Shown: piece after piece, positions 42,096 through 50,861 of the stretch
Layout of the letters: every line of letters begins with the position of its first letter
How positions within the stretch are numbered: the stretch's first letter is position 1
Assembly (NCBI GenBank): GCA_902776845.1
Contig: CACYRM010000002.1
Location: 1 to 50,861 of the forward strand
Direction of reading: 5' to 3'
DNA length: 50,861 bases
DNA from: Oscillospiraceae bacterium
GTDB taxonomy: Bacteria > Bacillota > Clostridia > Saccharofermentanales > Saccharofermentanaceae
The notes under the pieces: model-generated
Seen by the model: only the letters and a program-made list of their open reading frames with translations
Databases searched by the model: none
What the model was told of the DNA's origin: nothing
Made by a program: the position numbers and the translations under genes

Positions 42096-43388
42096 ATGAG
42101 CAAACTATGTTTGGGAACATTTTTAACATCCATAAAGAAATGTGCTGTAAAAGGGTTTATTCAGAAAACTGTCTTTCAAGAAATGTTTTCTTCCTTCTGT
42201 TTCCGTTATGATCCAGATGAATCTAAGATCGGACATCTTGTTCGTGGTGATAAAAACCCTTCGCCAGATTTTATTAAAGAAATCTATGAAATAGATCAAC
42301 AGAAATACCCTGAGCTTGCAGATTGTATGAGTTTAGTTGCAGACAAAATCGATCCAAATAAAGTGGAGTTATTCGAAAAACTTTTAAAGAGAATATTAGA
42401 TGAAGATGATTCAATAGTTCAAGATACAATCGTCGACCTTATAAACGGGACTACAAAACAAGACTTTCCCGGTAAATATGAGACTCTGTCTTCATTATTG
42501 GCAGGTGTGTTCCTATATGTAATCAAGAATACTGATAATAAGAATCAAACGAACAGTGTCAAAGAAATTGACGACAACTACATTGCAGAAATCAAGGCAA
42601 AAGCAATAGTTGCTAATACTCCTTCTACCGATAAGATTGATACAGACGAATTATCAGAGAGCGAAGAATTACAAGCAAGAGGGTTCATGATCAAATACGA
42701 GAATAAGAAAAATCTTATTCCCTTATGTCAGATAGCATTTATCTATAATCCGACTCATAACTACGAGCGCGCCATGTATACAGAATTTAATCTATTTTCC
42801 AAGAAGGTGCGAGAATATATTCTTAGTCAGTGTGATGCTTCGATTATGATTAATATCGATAAACTATATTGGGAAGAAGGTTTATCCTTGTTATGTGAAG
42901 ACTTAAGAAAATATGAACTATCATCTGAACGTTTCATTTATATGTTCGGGCAGTATTTTCCAAAGTTTAGATTTTATTCTGCACATAACATTTCAGATTA
43001 TGAAAAATATTCATTTAAAAGGATATTAACCTCTGAGATTATTTCTGTCTTCCCCGAAGCCGCTCTTTGCAGTTTGGATAAGTATATTGATGATTATCTA
43101 TGGATCAGGAAAAATGAAAAAAATCATAATATTTCTATGCCGATGGATTATCTGTTTGCCAGCAAAGATTCCGGTAATTTTCTTGAAGAAGATGTTGTAT
43201 TTTGGATATGCCGTTTCATCATAGATGCATGTAGTAATTTGAGTTGCTATATCAGCAATATAGATGGACCAATTGACACTGATTGTTTTGATGATGATGC
43301 AGAAACCATAGAAGATCTATCCCTTAGCGCTTTATTTGCTCTTCACAAACATTTTCTATATCACAACAACGATTATACATTTACATAA
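42096..43388 (+). CDS. Protein of unknown function in the A/T-rich island
   Basis: A 430-residue soluble protein without signal peptide or membrane segment. The N-terminal 80 residues include SKIGHLVRGDKNPSPDFI, which could be a helix-turn-helix-like or docking element; the rest is helical and acidic, ending in FALHKHFLYHNNDYTF. I do not recognise a family. Base composition is visibly richer in A/T than the flanking core genes, as for the genes across the divergent promoter, so it probably arrived with them. A role in defence or in control of the nuclease operon is possible but unproven. Confidence 0.7.
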   Translation: MSKLCLGTFLTSIKKCAVKGFIQKTVFQEMFSSFCFRYDPDESKIGHLVRGDKNPSPDFIKEIYEIDQQKYPELADCMSLVADKIDPNKVELFEKLLKRILDEDDSIVQDTIVDLINGTTKQDFPGKYETLSSLLAGVFLYVIKNTDNKNQTNSVKEIDDNYIAEIKAKAIVANTPSTDKIDTDELSESEELQARGFMIKYENKKNLIPLCQIAFIYNPTHNYERAMYTEFNLFSKKVREYILSQCDASIMINIDKLYWEEGLSLLCEDLRKYELSSERFIYMFGQYFPKFRFYSAHNISDYEKYSFKRILTSEIISVFPEAALCSLDKYIDDYLWIRKNEKNHNISMPMDYLFASKDSGNFLEEDVVFWICRFIIDACSNLSCYISNIDGPIDTDCFDDDAETIEDLSLSALFALHKHFLYHNNDYTFT

Positions 43389-43504
43389 TAATCAATCCGA
43401 CCGCTCGGGACAATGCAAGTTCAATATATTAAAATAGCACGCAATAACAAATATAAAAGACGAGAATACACCTTACTAAATCAAAGCAAAATGCCGTCAT
43501 ATTC

Positions 43505-44491
43505 TTACTTGACCTCACAATAAGCCACAACATAGATATTCTTGAGGCTTTCATCAGAAGCTACGACCACAACATAATGGCCCTTCTGGATACCCATTGA
43601 ACAATCGATGTTATAATAAGCCTTTCCATCGAGATATTCCTCCACTGAGGTCATAGTGCCAAATAAAGGCTTTGACAGTTCACTCCTGTCGAATTCACTG
43701 TCCGCGCTGTAATAGTATGCGTAATAGACATCGTCTTCGGCATCTTCATTTACTTCGATCGAAAAAGCAAGTGTCTCTGTTCCAGTATTGTACTGACCGG
43801 GATCGCTCATCGTATCACCATAGTCCCACCATCTGGCTTCAACAATAAGGTCATTGAAATCCTCGTCATAGATCTTGAACTTTTTGCCGGACTCGACTAT
43901 GTCTCTGGCCTCTGCGCGCTCAAGAAATGTGTTATATAAACGGAATTCCCTGACATCACTGAAAAAACTGAAGATCTCCCCGAGATTTTCGGCTCTCTTA
44001 TCTTTTATGAACCATTCGCCGTCCCGGTAAACATACTCGAAGCCCAGATCAATGTCTATGGTATTATCTTCATCAGCGTCTTCAAGGGCATCAATATAGT
44101 CGTCTATATCTCCACGGTTTCTGTCAACATCTTCAAATATTGTTTTGTAATCGACAATATGAACCGTTACATCACAGCCGGCTGACTTATCCTTGGATGA
44201 GAATTCGATCGATTTTTCATCAATTTCATAAGTGACGCTCTCAGCAATTGCATCATAAATATAATCGTATTTGGCATTCTCACTGCGGGCAAGATCATAT
44301 GGGGCAAATACATCATTAACCCCGGTGTCTTTATCCATGAGGTCGGCTATATCCTCTTTGTCCAGAGAAATTACAGCCTGCATATATTTGTCAGTTACCT
44401 CGATTACGTCCTTCTTACTCCTGAAACATGCAGTCAGAGGCATTACCATCGTCATTACAAGAACAACTGATAACACTCTTGTTTTCTTCAT
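43505..44491 (-). CDS. Secreted lipoprotein of unknown function
   Basis: A 328-residue lipoprotein. The signal peptide ends in MPLTAC, with Cys22 the lipidated residue. The mature part is acidic (VNEDAEDDVYYAYYYSADSEFDRSELS) and may contain an NTF2/DUF4878-like region near the start (KKDVIEVTDKYMQAVISLDK, then a late EYVYRDGEWFIKD), a layout common in clostridial lipoproteins. Function unknown. It follows the alpha/beta hydrolase gene by about 20 bases in the same direction and has a good GGAGG site. Confidence 0.75.
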   Translation of the reverse strand: MKKTRVLSVVLVMTMVMPLTACFRSKKDVIEVTDKYMQAVISLDKEDIADLMDKDTGVNDVFAPYDLARSENAKYDYIYDAIAESVTYEIDEKSIEFSSKDKSAGCDVTVHIVDYKTIFEDVDRNRGDIDDYIDALEDADEDNTIDIDLGFEYVYRDGEWFIKDKRAENLGEIFSFFSDVREFRLYNTFLERAEARDIVESGKKFKIYDEDFNDLIVEARWWDYGDTMSDPGQYNTGTETLAFSIEVNEDAEDDVYYAYYYSADSEFDRSELSKPLFGTMTSVEEYLDGKAYYNIDCSMGIQKGHYVVVVASDESLKNIYVVAYCEVK

Positions 44492-44512
44492 TCCGTTCTT
44501 TCCTCCCTGCCC

Positions 44513-45400
44513 TTACTTTCTTCCTACCGCATTATCCGCGATCAGTTCTATCGCCTTGACGGACTGCGGCCATTCGGGATGCGCGATCGGATAGACATGA
44601 TGCATCTTTAATTCGCCGTCGTTCTTAGCTTCATAATAGACTGCATTGGTAACTTTGTCTTTGAAAGCCCTGTTCTGTTCAAGGAGGAAATCATCCTCCC
44701 CGGCAACGATAGCGACTCTGAGATCGCTGTCATGCTCGGCTATCAGATTAAGATCGTATGCGTACTCAGGGAGACGCTGCGGTTCGATCTTGTTGTCTAT
44801 GTGCTTTTCGAAATAATATCCCGGGAAAGCCTTGTGGGTATTCTTGATTCCGGGGCATATCAATCCTGCGGATTCAACAGTTCCTTTGAGCTTCTCGAAA
44901 ACCCAGAATCTGTGGGCTATGTGTCTGCTCCTTGCCGCGACTGCGACCACATAAGCGAGATAACCGCCTGCGGAATCACCGACTGTGTGGAACTTTTTGA
45001 AGCCGTACTTTATGTAGACATAATTCATCGCCTTGAATATCTCAAGGATCATCTGCGAGAGATCGGCTTCCGGGGCAAGTGTATAGTCAACATTGACGAC
45101 AGGGATCCCTGCCTTTACAGCCAGATGCATGCCGAAATTCTGATCGAGCTTTTTGGTCCCGTATACAAAGGCTCCACCGTGGATCAGGATAAAGCATTCT
45201 TTCGCGCCCACACATCCGAACGGAGTATACACATCAAGCTTCAGAGGATCTTCCCCGTCCTTATAGACAATATCCGTCTCGGCCTTGCAGTCAGCGGGAA
45301 AAACCTCGCTCTCGAGCCTGGGCGTATCGAAGTTTGTGCAATTCTTTATAAAGATCTGCCGTTCCTTATCTGCTTTATGACGGATGAAAGAGTCGAACAT
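44513..45400 (-). CDS. Alpha/beta hydrolase, HSL/BD-FAE esterase type
   Basis: A 295-residue esterase-like protein. The oxyanion motif is ILIHGGAFVYG, followed by NVDYTLAPEA and the nucleophile motif VGDSAGGYLA; a late Asp (VAGEDDFLL) and His (MHHVYPIAHPEWP) complete the triad. No signal peptide is seen. It follows the O-antigen ligase-like gene, with its AGGAGG site just past that stop, so deacylation of a polysaccharide or its precursor is possible. Substrate unknown. Confidence 0.88.
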   Translation of the reverse strand: MFDSFIRHKADKERQIFIKNCTNFDTPRLESEVFPADCKAETDIVYKDGEDPLKLDVYTPFGCVGAKECFILIHGGAFVYGTKKLDQNFGMHLAVKAGIPVVNVDYTLAPEADLSQMILEIFKAMNYVYIKYGFKKFHTVGDSAGGYLAYVVAVAARSRHIAHRFWVFEKLKGTVESAGLICPGIKNTHKAFPGYYFEKHIDNKIEPQRLPEYAYDLNLIAEHDSDLRVAIVAGEDDFLLEQNRAFKDKVTNAVYYEAKNDGELKMHHVYPIAHPEWPQSVKAIELIADNAVGRK

Positions 45401-45421
45401 GGGGAAGCCTCCTTCCTGATG

Positions 45422-46834
45422 TCACTTCTTCTTGAAAGAAATGGGCTTTGTCCTCTGTGTAACGATACCTAATACGATCCAGAAATACGGAGCAACGTTC
45501 ATGACGCTGCTGCTGAATAATGCCTGTGAGATATATGCCGTGAAGATTCCGAAGAAGATCCAGAGCAGGCCGCGTTTAACTTCGTCCTTCTCGTTAAAGA
45601 TCGCCTTTATCGCGGTTACTCCGGCATAGATCAGAAGCAATACGTAATTGGTGATCGCAAAGACACCCTGTGTGGCAAGCGTATGGATATATTCGCTGTG
45701 GCCCTTTGCCTGGACATAATCGCCGGGCTGCCAGCCGGGTTGCTCAACGAATGCCTGTGAAAGGTTATCAAGTCCGATGCCTGTGGCCCAATGATGCGGA
45801 ACGCTCGAGAGAGCCGCTTTCCAGATCTCTCCTCTTCCGGAGCCGAAGTCATCATCACCTATAGCCGTTGTTGTATCCTGGATCGTCTGCTCTACCCTGT
45901 TGGTAATGAATGAGGCATCAGCAAGGAGATTGATGATGATAACAACAATGTATCCGGCAAGAACGATAATAAAATCCCTTGTTATGCTCTTCAGATAATC
46001 CTTGCCGATATTGCTCTTGCGCATAACGATAAGGGATACGATGTACATGCAGATCATGGCTGTTATTCCGACCCACGCGAGACGCGCTCCGCTCGAGAGC
46101 ATCGTATAGAAGATGAGCATTGCTGCGACATATATGCTCCACTTGAATACCTTTGACTTAAACAGACGTGAACTGAAGATGAATAGTCCGGAAGTTGCAG
46201 CTGTGAGAACGCAGGAAAGGGTCCCGTAGAAATTGGTGTTCTGGAGCGTTCCGTATGCCGCGAAATACGCCGGCTTGTCATTCACGAAGAGGCAGTATGC
46301 TATCTCGATATCACGGGTCTGGAGAAACGCGACGATCCCTTCTATTACCGCAATGATCAGATATGAGATCAGAAGCTTTTTGCGGAGTGAGGAATCCTCG
46401 ATCATGGAGCCAAAATAAAAGAGCGAGTAATAGCAGAGGAAATGCAGGGGATGTTCCATATAATGCTTCAGGCCGTTCGCGAAAACTCCGAAATTGACCG
46501 AGAATATCATCGAAATCAGCATGAAGAACAGAAGCGTGAAATAGAAGATATCGGCAAGATAAAGCTTGAACTTTCTCCCGCCCGTTGCCCTGGAGATCAA
46601 AGACAGGATCACCATAAGTGTTCCCGCAATACCGAATATCGCAACGATGTTCGGCTGGAAGAATGAAGGATACCTGATAAACCTGAATGCTTTGTTCTTT
46701 GTGCTCATCAGCACTTCCACAATGATCTCTGCCACCGGCAGAAAAACGAGCAGCGCCATGGACATCCAGCAGAACACTTTATCTGAAGCGATCTTTGCAA
46801 GCACCGGCGTTTTTGCTCTAACTTCGTCTGTCAT
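45422..46834 (-). CDS. O-antigen ligase / polymerase-like membrane protein
   Basis: A 470-residue polytopic protein with about ten or more membrane segments and the large outer loop of the Wzy/WaaL superfamily: GRGEIWKAALSSVPHHWATG, IGLDNLSQAF and KGHSEYIHTLATQGVFA (the usual 'HNeyl..l.e.G' motif). Such proteins polymerise or attach lipid-linked glycans outside the membrane. The main glycan operon (24745-38620) has a flippase but no polymerase, so this could complete it, about 7 kb away. The ATG at 46834 has AGAGG upstream. Confidence 0.87.
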   Translation of the reverse strand: MTDEVRAKTPVLAKIASDKVFCWMSMALLVFLPVAEIIVEVLMSTKNKAFRFIRYPSFFQPNIVAIFGIAGTLMVILSLISRATGGRKFKLYLADIFYFTLLFFMLISMIFSVNFGVFANGLKHYMEHPLHFLCYYSLFYFGSMIEDSSLRKKLLISYLIIAVIEGIVAFLQTRDIEIAYCLFVNDKPAYFAAYGTLQNTNFYGTLSCVLTAATSGLFIFSSRLFKSKVFKWSIYVAAMLIFYTMLSSGARLAWVGITAMICMYIVSLIVMRKSNIGKDYLKSITRDFIIVLAGYIVVIIINLLADASFITNRVEQTIQDTTTAIGDDDFGSGRGEIWKAALSSVPHHWATGIGLDNLSQAFVEQPGWQPGDYVQAKGHSEYIHTLATQGVFAITNYVLLLIYAGVTAIKAIFNEKDEVKRGLLWIFFGIFTAYISQALFSSSVMNVAPYFWIVLGIVTQRTKPISFKKK

Positions 46835-46971
46835 CACGATACCTCTTGTACATAAAACAATTAAAAATTTAATTTATTATAAAGAACTTGCATTTCTTTT
46901 AAAAGTCCGTCGGCATTCACGCTAACACTTGTTATATAATTGTCACGAAAAGAATTAACGGAGGTTTTTGT

Positions 46972-47871
46972 ATGTCATCTGACTCTCCCCGCGAACAGTT
47001 ATCAGAACTCGTCGCATCATTTATGAGCTATTCCGCAGGCCACCTTCCCGACGATGTAAAGCTGCGCCTGGCACAGATGAAAGAGATCGAGAATGAAGGC
47101 TTTGCTCCCGATATCTATAATGTCATGGAAAAGAACATGGAGCTCGCGGATTCTTTGAAAAGGCCTTCATGCCAGGATACCGGCATTCCGCAGTTTTTCG
47201 CGCGCGTCGGCTCGAAATGGCCTTACATGGACATCATAGAGGATGCGCTTATCGACGCGGTAAAGGAAGCCACCGCAAAGGCTCCTTTAAGACCCAACGC
47301 GGTAGAGGTTTTCGATGAAAAGAACACGGGCAACAACATAGGAACTCACAGCCCGTGGATCGACTGGGAGATTGTAAAAGACAGCGACGAGCTGGAACTG
47401 TATTTCTATATGGCAGGCGGCGGATGCTCACTGCCCGGCTTCTCAAAGGTCCTGATGCCTCTTGAAGGCTACGAGGGAATCGCGAAGGCTGTTTTCGAGC
47501 AGATGACGACATACGGCGTCAATGCGTGCCCTCCCTGCCTCATAGGCATCGGCATCGCAGGCTCTTCCGAGGTTGCCGCCAAGCTCTCAAAAAAAGCTCT
47601 CTTAAGACAGGTCGGTTCACACAACCCCAATCCGAAGGCCGCAGAGATGGAAAAGCTCCTGGAGGACGGTCTTAACTCGATAGGCTTAGGGCCCGGCGGA
47701 TTCGGCGGAAAGCTCTCCGTTATGGGCGTCAACATCGAACAGGCTTCAAGACACCCCGCTACCCTCGCTATGGGTCTTTCCACCGCATGTTGGGCGCACA
47801 GAAGAGCCGGCATCAGGATAAAGCCTGACTTCACCTATGATTTCTTCACACACAAGGGGGCAGTCTTATGA
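46972..47871 (+). CDS. Class I fumarase / L(+)-tartrate dehydratase, alpha subunit
   Basis: A 299-residue catalytic subunit of the oxygen-sensitive 4Fe-4S hydro-lyases. Cluster-ligand candidates are Cys67 in RPSCQDTGIP and Cys residues in AGGGCSLPGF and NACPPCLIGIGIAG. The AGGGCSLPG form resembles proteins annotated as tartrate dehydratase alpha rather than fumarase A, but the two are hard to separate by eye; fumarase activity is likely in this lineage. Extended -10 TTGTTATATAAT and GGAGG precede it. It overlaps the beta subunit gene by four bases. Confidence 0.88.
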   Translation: MSSDSPREQLSELVASFMSYSAGHLPDDVKLRLAQMKEIENEGFAPDIYNVMEKNMELADSLKRPSCQDTGIPQFFARVGSKWPYMDIIEDALIDAVKEATAKAPLRPNAVEVFDEKNTGNNIGTHSPWIDWEIVKDSDELELYFYMAGGGCSLPGFSKVLMPLEGYEGIAKAVFEQMTTYGVNACPPCLIGIGIAGSSEVAAKLSKKALLRQVGSHNPNPKAAEMEKLLEDGLNSIGLGPGGFGGKLSVMGVNIEQASRHPATLAMGLSTACWAHRRAGIRIKPDFTYDFFTHKGAVL

Positions 47872-48491
47872 GCACTTTTGAATTCAAAACACCCGTATCA
47901 GACCAGGATATTAAGAAGGTCCACATCGGAGATGTCATCTATCTCACAGGTGACATCGTCACCGGAAGAGACGATGTGCATCACAGAGTCGTTATCTCAG
48001 GCAAGGAACCCCCTGTCGATCTTAAGGGCAAGGCGATCTTCCATGCGGGTCCCATCATGAAGAAGATCTCCGCTGAAGGCGAACCTGATAAGTACAAGGT
48101 AATCAGTGTCGGTCCCACGACATCGATGCGTATGGAGAAAGCCCAGGCTGATTTCCTTAAGAAGACCGGCGTCAAGATCATAATCGGCAAGGGCGGCATG
48201 GGTCCCAAGACAACCCAGGGATGCGTTGAAAACTGCGCGATCCACACCATATTCCCCGGCGGATGCGCTGTTGTCGCGGCTGAGGAAGTCACTGAATGCG
48301 AAGGCGTTGAATGGCTCGACCTTGGAATGCCGGAAGCTATGTGGAAGCTTAACTGCAACCGCTTCGGTCCCCTGATCGTATCCATCGATTCTTACGGAAA
48401 TAACCTGATCGAGAACAATAAGACCGAATTCAACGACAGAAGAGAAAAAGCCCTGGAAGACCTTAAGGGCAAACTCTCATTCATGGAATAA
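47868..48491 (+). CDS. Class I fumarase / L(+)-tartrate dehydratase, beta subunit
   Basis: A 207-residue partner of the alpha subunit. It has LTGDIVTGRDDVHHRV near the start, IFHAGPIMKK, GPTTSMRMEK and IIGKGGMGPKT, all standard for the beta domain that helps bind substrate. In aerobic enterobacteria the two parts are one polypeptide, while anaerobes often have them split as here. The start overlaps the alpha stop (ATGA). Confidence 0.9.
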   Translation: MSTFEFKTPVSDQDIKKVHIGDVIYLTGDIVTGRDDVHHRVVISGKEPPVDLKGKAIFHAGPIMKKISAEGEPDKYKVISVGPTTSMRMEKAQADFLKKTGVKIIIGKGGMGPKTTQGCVENCAIHTIFPGGCAVVAAEEVTECEGVEWLDLGMPEAMWKLNCNRFGPLIVSIDSYGNNLIENNKTEFNDRREKALEDLKGKLSFME

Positions 48492-48494
48492 AAG

Positions 48495-49211
48495 ATGGCA
48501 TCCCCAAAGCCTGTTATGCCGGACAGATACCCCGATCTGAAAGCGCTTTCGAAGGATGGAGTTAAGCTCCTTATTTTTGATTTGGACGGAACGCTTCTTG
48601 ATTCGATGTCCGTGTGGCACGATGTCGATAAGGAATTTCTAGGACGTTACGGTTATGAAGTAACACCTGAATATACCGACATGGTCAAACGCGCGTCCAT
48701 AGAAGATGCCGCGAGATATACACAGGTAAAATACCGCATTCCCCTTACATGGCAGGAGATCGCGGATACCTGGGAATCGATGGTCTATGATTTCTACCGC
48801 TCCGAGGTAACCTTGAAAAAGGGCGCCAAAGAGTATCTGGACGAAGCCAGAAGACTCGGATTCTCCTTAGGCGTAACGACAGCTCTTTCCCGCAGGAATG
48901 CCGAGGCTTCACTTAAACATACGGGGATAAAAGACTATTTCGACTGCATTATCACACTGGAGGATTTCGGGAATAAGATCAACAAGACTTCTCCTGATGT
49001 CTTTCTGCGCGTGACAGATTATATGTCCGCGCCGGGTATTATTTTCGAGCCCGGAAAAGCTCTGGTGTTTGATGATGTTCCTCAGGCAATGACCGGTGCA
49101 AGAGCCGGCGGGTTCCTCACATGTGCCGTATATGACAACATCGGCTGCGGAGGTCCCGAAGGATGGGAGAGCTTCGCAGCCGGATGTGACTTCTCTGTAT
49201 ATGAATTCTGA
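48495..49211 (+). CDS. HAD-family phosphatase, beta-phosphoglucomutase-like
   Basis: A 238-residue HAD hydrolase. Motif I is IFDLDGTLLDS (nucleophile Asp in DLDGT), a helical cap follows, motif II is the Thr/Ser in VTTALSRRNAEASL, the Lys is in NKTSPDVF, and motif IV is LVFDDVPQAMTGA. Substrate unknown. It starts three bases after the dehydratase beta stop and so shares the transcript; removal of a side product is one possible reason. Confidence 0.88.
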   Translation: MASPKPVMPDRYPDLKALSKDGVKLLIFDLDGTLLDSMSVWHDVDKEFLGRYGYEVTPEYTDMVKRASIEDAARYTQVKYRIPLTWQEIADTWESMVYDFYRSEVTLKKGAKEYLDEARRLGFSLGVTTALSRRNAEASLKHTGIKDYFDCIITLEDFGNKINKTSPDVFLRVTDYMSAPGIIFEPGKALVFDDVPQAMTGARAGGFLTCAVYDNIGCGGPEGWESFAAGCDFSVYEF

Positions 49212-49304
49212 ATATTCTCTTATTCCTTCTTGTTCCTTTTCCCCCTTAATCTACGGCACTTTTATCAGATTCCATTTACAGAATTTATCTATGCTTTATC
49301 CTGA

Positions 49305-50417
49305 TTAATCTTTTGCGTTTTCTTTCTTTTCTTCTTTCCTGTCCTCCTTTGTCTCTTTTTTATCAGCGGATTTCTTTTCTTCTGCTTTCTTCTCTGCTTC
49401 CTCAGCAGCTTTCTTTTCAGCGAGAGCCTTTGCAGCTCTGGCCTTTCTTCTCTTTTTGCGTGCTGTGAAGACAATGATGAGCACTACTGCCGTGATTATT
49501 CCGATGAAGATGATCCCCGGTATTACGGCGATGATTCCGAGCAGGAGATCCTGGAAGAATTCAACTGTGTTCTCCCACATATCCTTGAACTGGTTCATGA
49601 CCTTCTCGCCGTATGTTACAACGTGGGCTTCCTCAACTTCCTTCTCCTCGAGCACTTCCATAAGAGTAAGAGTGAGTGTTGCGTACTGGACCTGGTTCTC
49701 AAGAACTCTGATCCTTGACTCGGAGCTCTCGATATCGTATCTGACTTCAGTCAGTCTGCTCTGGAGGATTATGATTGTATCAAGGTCCTGTGCCTGGGAG
49801 AGCAGCTGCATGAGCTGGTCGTATTCAACTCTTAATGATTCGATCCTTGATTTTGTATCGACATATTCCAGAGTAACGTCTGAAGTTCCTTCGTTCGAAG
49901 AGATTACCGTGCAGCTGCTGCCTACGGAAGCGATAAGCTCATCGAGTCTGTCCGCAGGTACACGTACCGTATAAGTGCCTGTGCGCAGATCCTTATTGTT
50001 GCCTGTGCCGCGCATCGAGGAATATTCGATGTAACCGCCTGCTGCTTTTACCTGTCCTTCCAGACTTGAAGCTACTTCGGCAAATCTGGTCGTCTCGGCA
50101 GAGATCGATACGGTCCTTATGAGAAGGCGCCCCTTCGACGGGTCGATATTCACACCGCCCGCAGGCTCCGGTGCTGCTGCGACAAGCGTGTCTCCGAGGC
50201 CGTTATATTCCTCGTAATCCGCAAATTCCGGAGATTCATCGTATCTGTATTCAGCTGCCAGTGTCTTGCCGGCGTTCATCGTATCCGAATATGATTCAGC
50301 CCCTGCGGCGGCGTTGTGTTCACGTACAGGTGCCGATGCGGCCTTGCTTGAGCATCCCGCGATCATCGATACGGCAATAACACCCGCTACGGCAATAGCT
50401 ATAATTCTCTTTTTCAT
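49305..50417 (-). CDS. DUF4349 lipoprotein
   Basis: A 370-residue protein. The lipobox SMIAGC places Cys22 as the lipidated residue. The DUF4349 domain covers about 85-270 (RLLIRTVSISAETTRFAEVA, GGYIEYSS, TGTYTVRVPADRLDELI) with a coiled coil (VDTKSRIESLRVEYDQLMQL). A membrane segment (LLLGIIAVIPGIIFIGIITAV) and a long Lys/Glu/Ala tail follow, so the tail is probably cytoplasmic. Function of DUF4349 is not established. The ATG at 50417 has GGAGG eight bases upstream. Confidence 0.88.
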   Translation of the reverse strand: MKKRIIAIAVAGVIAVSMIAGCSSKAASAPVREHNAAAGAESYSDTMNAGKTLAAEYRYDESPEFADYEEYNGLGDTLVAAAPEPAGGVNIDPSKGRLLIRTVSISAETTRFAEVASSLEGQVKAAGGYIEYSSMRGTGNNKDLRTGTYTVRVPADRLDELIASVGSSCTVISSNEGTSDVTLEYVDTKSRIESLRVEYDQLMQLLSQAQDLDTIIILQSRLTEVRYDIESSESRIRVLENQVQYATLTLTLMEVLEEKEVEEAHVVTYGEKVMNQFKDMWENTVEFFQDLLLGIIAVIPGIIFIGIITAVVLIIVFTARKKRRKARAAKALAEKKAAEEAEKKAEEKKSADKKETKEDRKEEKKENAKD

Positions 50418-50526
50418 TTTATTTCCCTCCATCAGGACAGATCAGCTGTCCGCTTTCTTACCATAAATACAGACGGCAGAGGATGAATGTTGCATCCTGT
50501 TCCGAAAAACTTTTTCCGCGCTTAAC

Positions 50527-50861
50527 ATGGCAGGAGAAAAAACGGATATACTTATCCCTATGGATACAGCAAATACTCAACAGGACCTTTGGGAATACCT
50601 CGCCGGCGAACGCCGCCCCATTGCTTTATACGGTACCGGAGACGGTGCCGACAAGATCATTGCCGTGCTGGAACAGTACGGGCTTAAAGATATCATAGCA
50701 GCGGTCTTTGCCAGCGACGGATTTGTCAGGGACCGTATGTTCCACGGCTTTAAGGTCATGTCTTATAACGAATGCTGCAAAGCTCTTTCTCCTGAGGATT
50801 TCATAGTTCTTGTATGCTTCGGTTCGTCAAGGCCGGAGGTCCTTTCACAGGTCTCAAAGAT
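50527..50861 (+). CDS. Partial gene, possible nucleotide-binding/FkbM-like N-terminus
   Basis: At least 111 codons open to the right edge. The sequence RPIALYGTGDGADKIIAVLE looks like a Rossmann-type glycine-rich loop, followed by VFASDGFVRDRMFHGFKVMS, a pattern seen at the start of some FkbM-type methyltransferases and sugar-modifying proteins. The family call is tentative because the body is missing. The start is also unsure: neither the ATG at 50527 nor one at 50560 has a good ribosome site. Confidence 0.5.
   Translation, partial: MAGEKTDILIPMDTANTQQDLWEYLAGERRPIALYGTGDGADKIIAVLEQYGLKDIIAAVFASDGFVRDRMFHGFKVMSYNECCKALSPEDFIVLVCFGSSRPEVLSQVSK

Overview
The window reads as chromosome of a low-to-mid GC Bacillota of the class Clostridia, probably a gut or rumen Lachnospiraceae or Saccharofermentans-like organism. 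The pointers are FabK rather than FabI as enoyl-ACP reductase, FabT-type operators, an FMN riboswitch in front of a RibU-type ECF transporter, a two-gene SufC/SufB iron-sulfur system, strong AGGAGG ribosome sites and lipoprotein signal peptides. The taxonomic call is inference; there is no rRNA or other marker here.

Layout. (1) 1-548: start of a family 3 glycoside hydrolase, cut by the window edge. (2) 638-6011: type II fatty-acid operon fabH-fabK-fabD-fabG-fabF-fabZ on the minus strand, behind a promoter with two FabT-like boxes (6080-6142). It has no acpP and no acc genes. (3) 6536-12092: a second minus-strand operon with an asparaginase-like protein, a papain-like protein, an acyl carrier protein, a 753-residue fusion of an intact ketosynthase with a degenerate ketosynthase (chain-length-factor-like), a FabG-like ketoreductase and a CX2CX2CX7C flavoprotein. 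This looks like a small highly reducing type II polyketide or polyene pathway that could borrow dehydratase and malonyl transferase from the adjoining fab operon. Between the two operons lies a strictly phased array of alternating TTATCC/GGATAA words (6301-6508). (4) 12160-24754: exoA, a 1285-residue LacI-sensor/GGDEF/EAL/beta-solenoid protein, a DUF4236 protein, a second looser palindromic array (18148-18330), sufC-sufB, glmS, a Sel1-repeat protein and a lipoprotein.

(5) 24745-38620: a long minus-strand surface-glycan operon. It begins with a complete 2-aminoethylphosphonate (AEP) route: PEP mutase, phosphonopyruvate decarboxylase, AEP transaminase and a CMP-AEP-forming cytidylyltransferase. 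It continues with a glycosyltransferase, a flippase, an ATP-grasp/HAD fusion, a sugar aminotransferase, RmlA, RmlB, a LicD-type transferase and two more glycosyltransferases. The likely product is a glycan with a dTDP-derived 4-amino-4,6-dideoxyhexose and AEP attached by LicD. (6) 38705-39580: riboflavin riboswitch and ribU, then a small membrane protein. (7) 40287-43388: a visibly A/T-richer island with a DUF4417 gene, a GHH-type nuclease, a small acidic probable immunity protein and a divergent unknown gene. (8) 43505-46834: lipoprotein, alpha/beta hydrolase and an O-antigen ligase/polymerase-like protein, which may be the missing polymerization step for the glycan. (9) 46972-50861: a class I fumarase/tartrate dehydratase pair, a HAD phosphatase, a DUF4349 lipoprotein and the start of a further gene.

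The best candidates for something undescribed are the fused KS-CLF operon, the two phased palindromic arrays, and the four-part cyclic-di-GMP protein with a C-terminal beta-solenoid.
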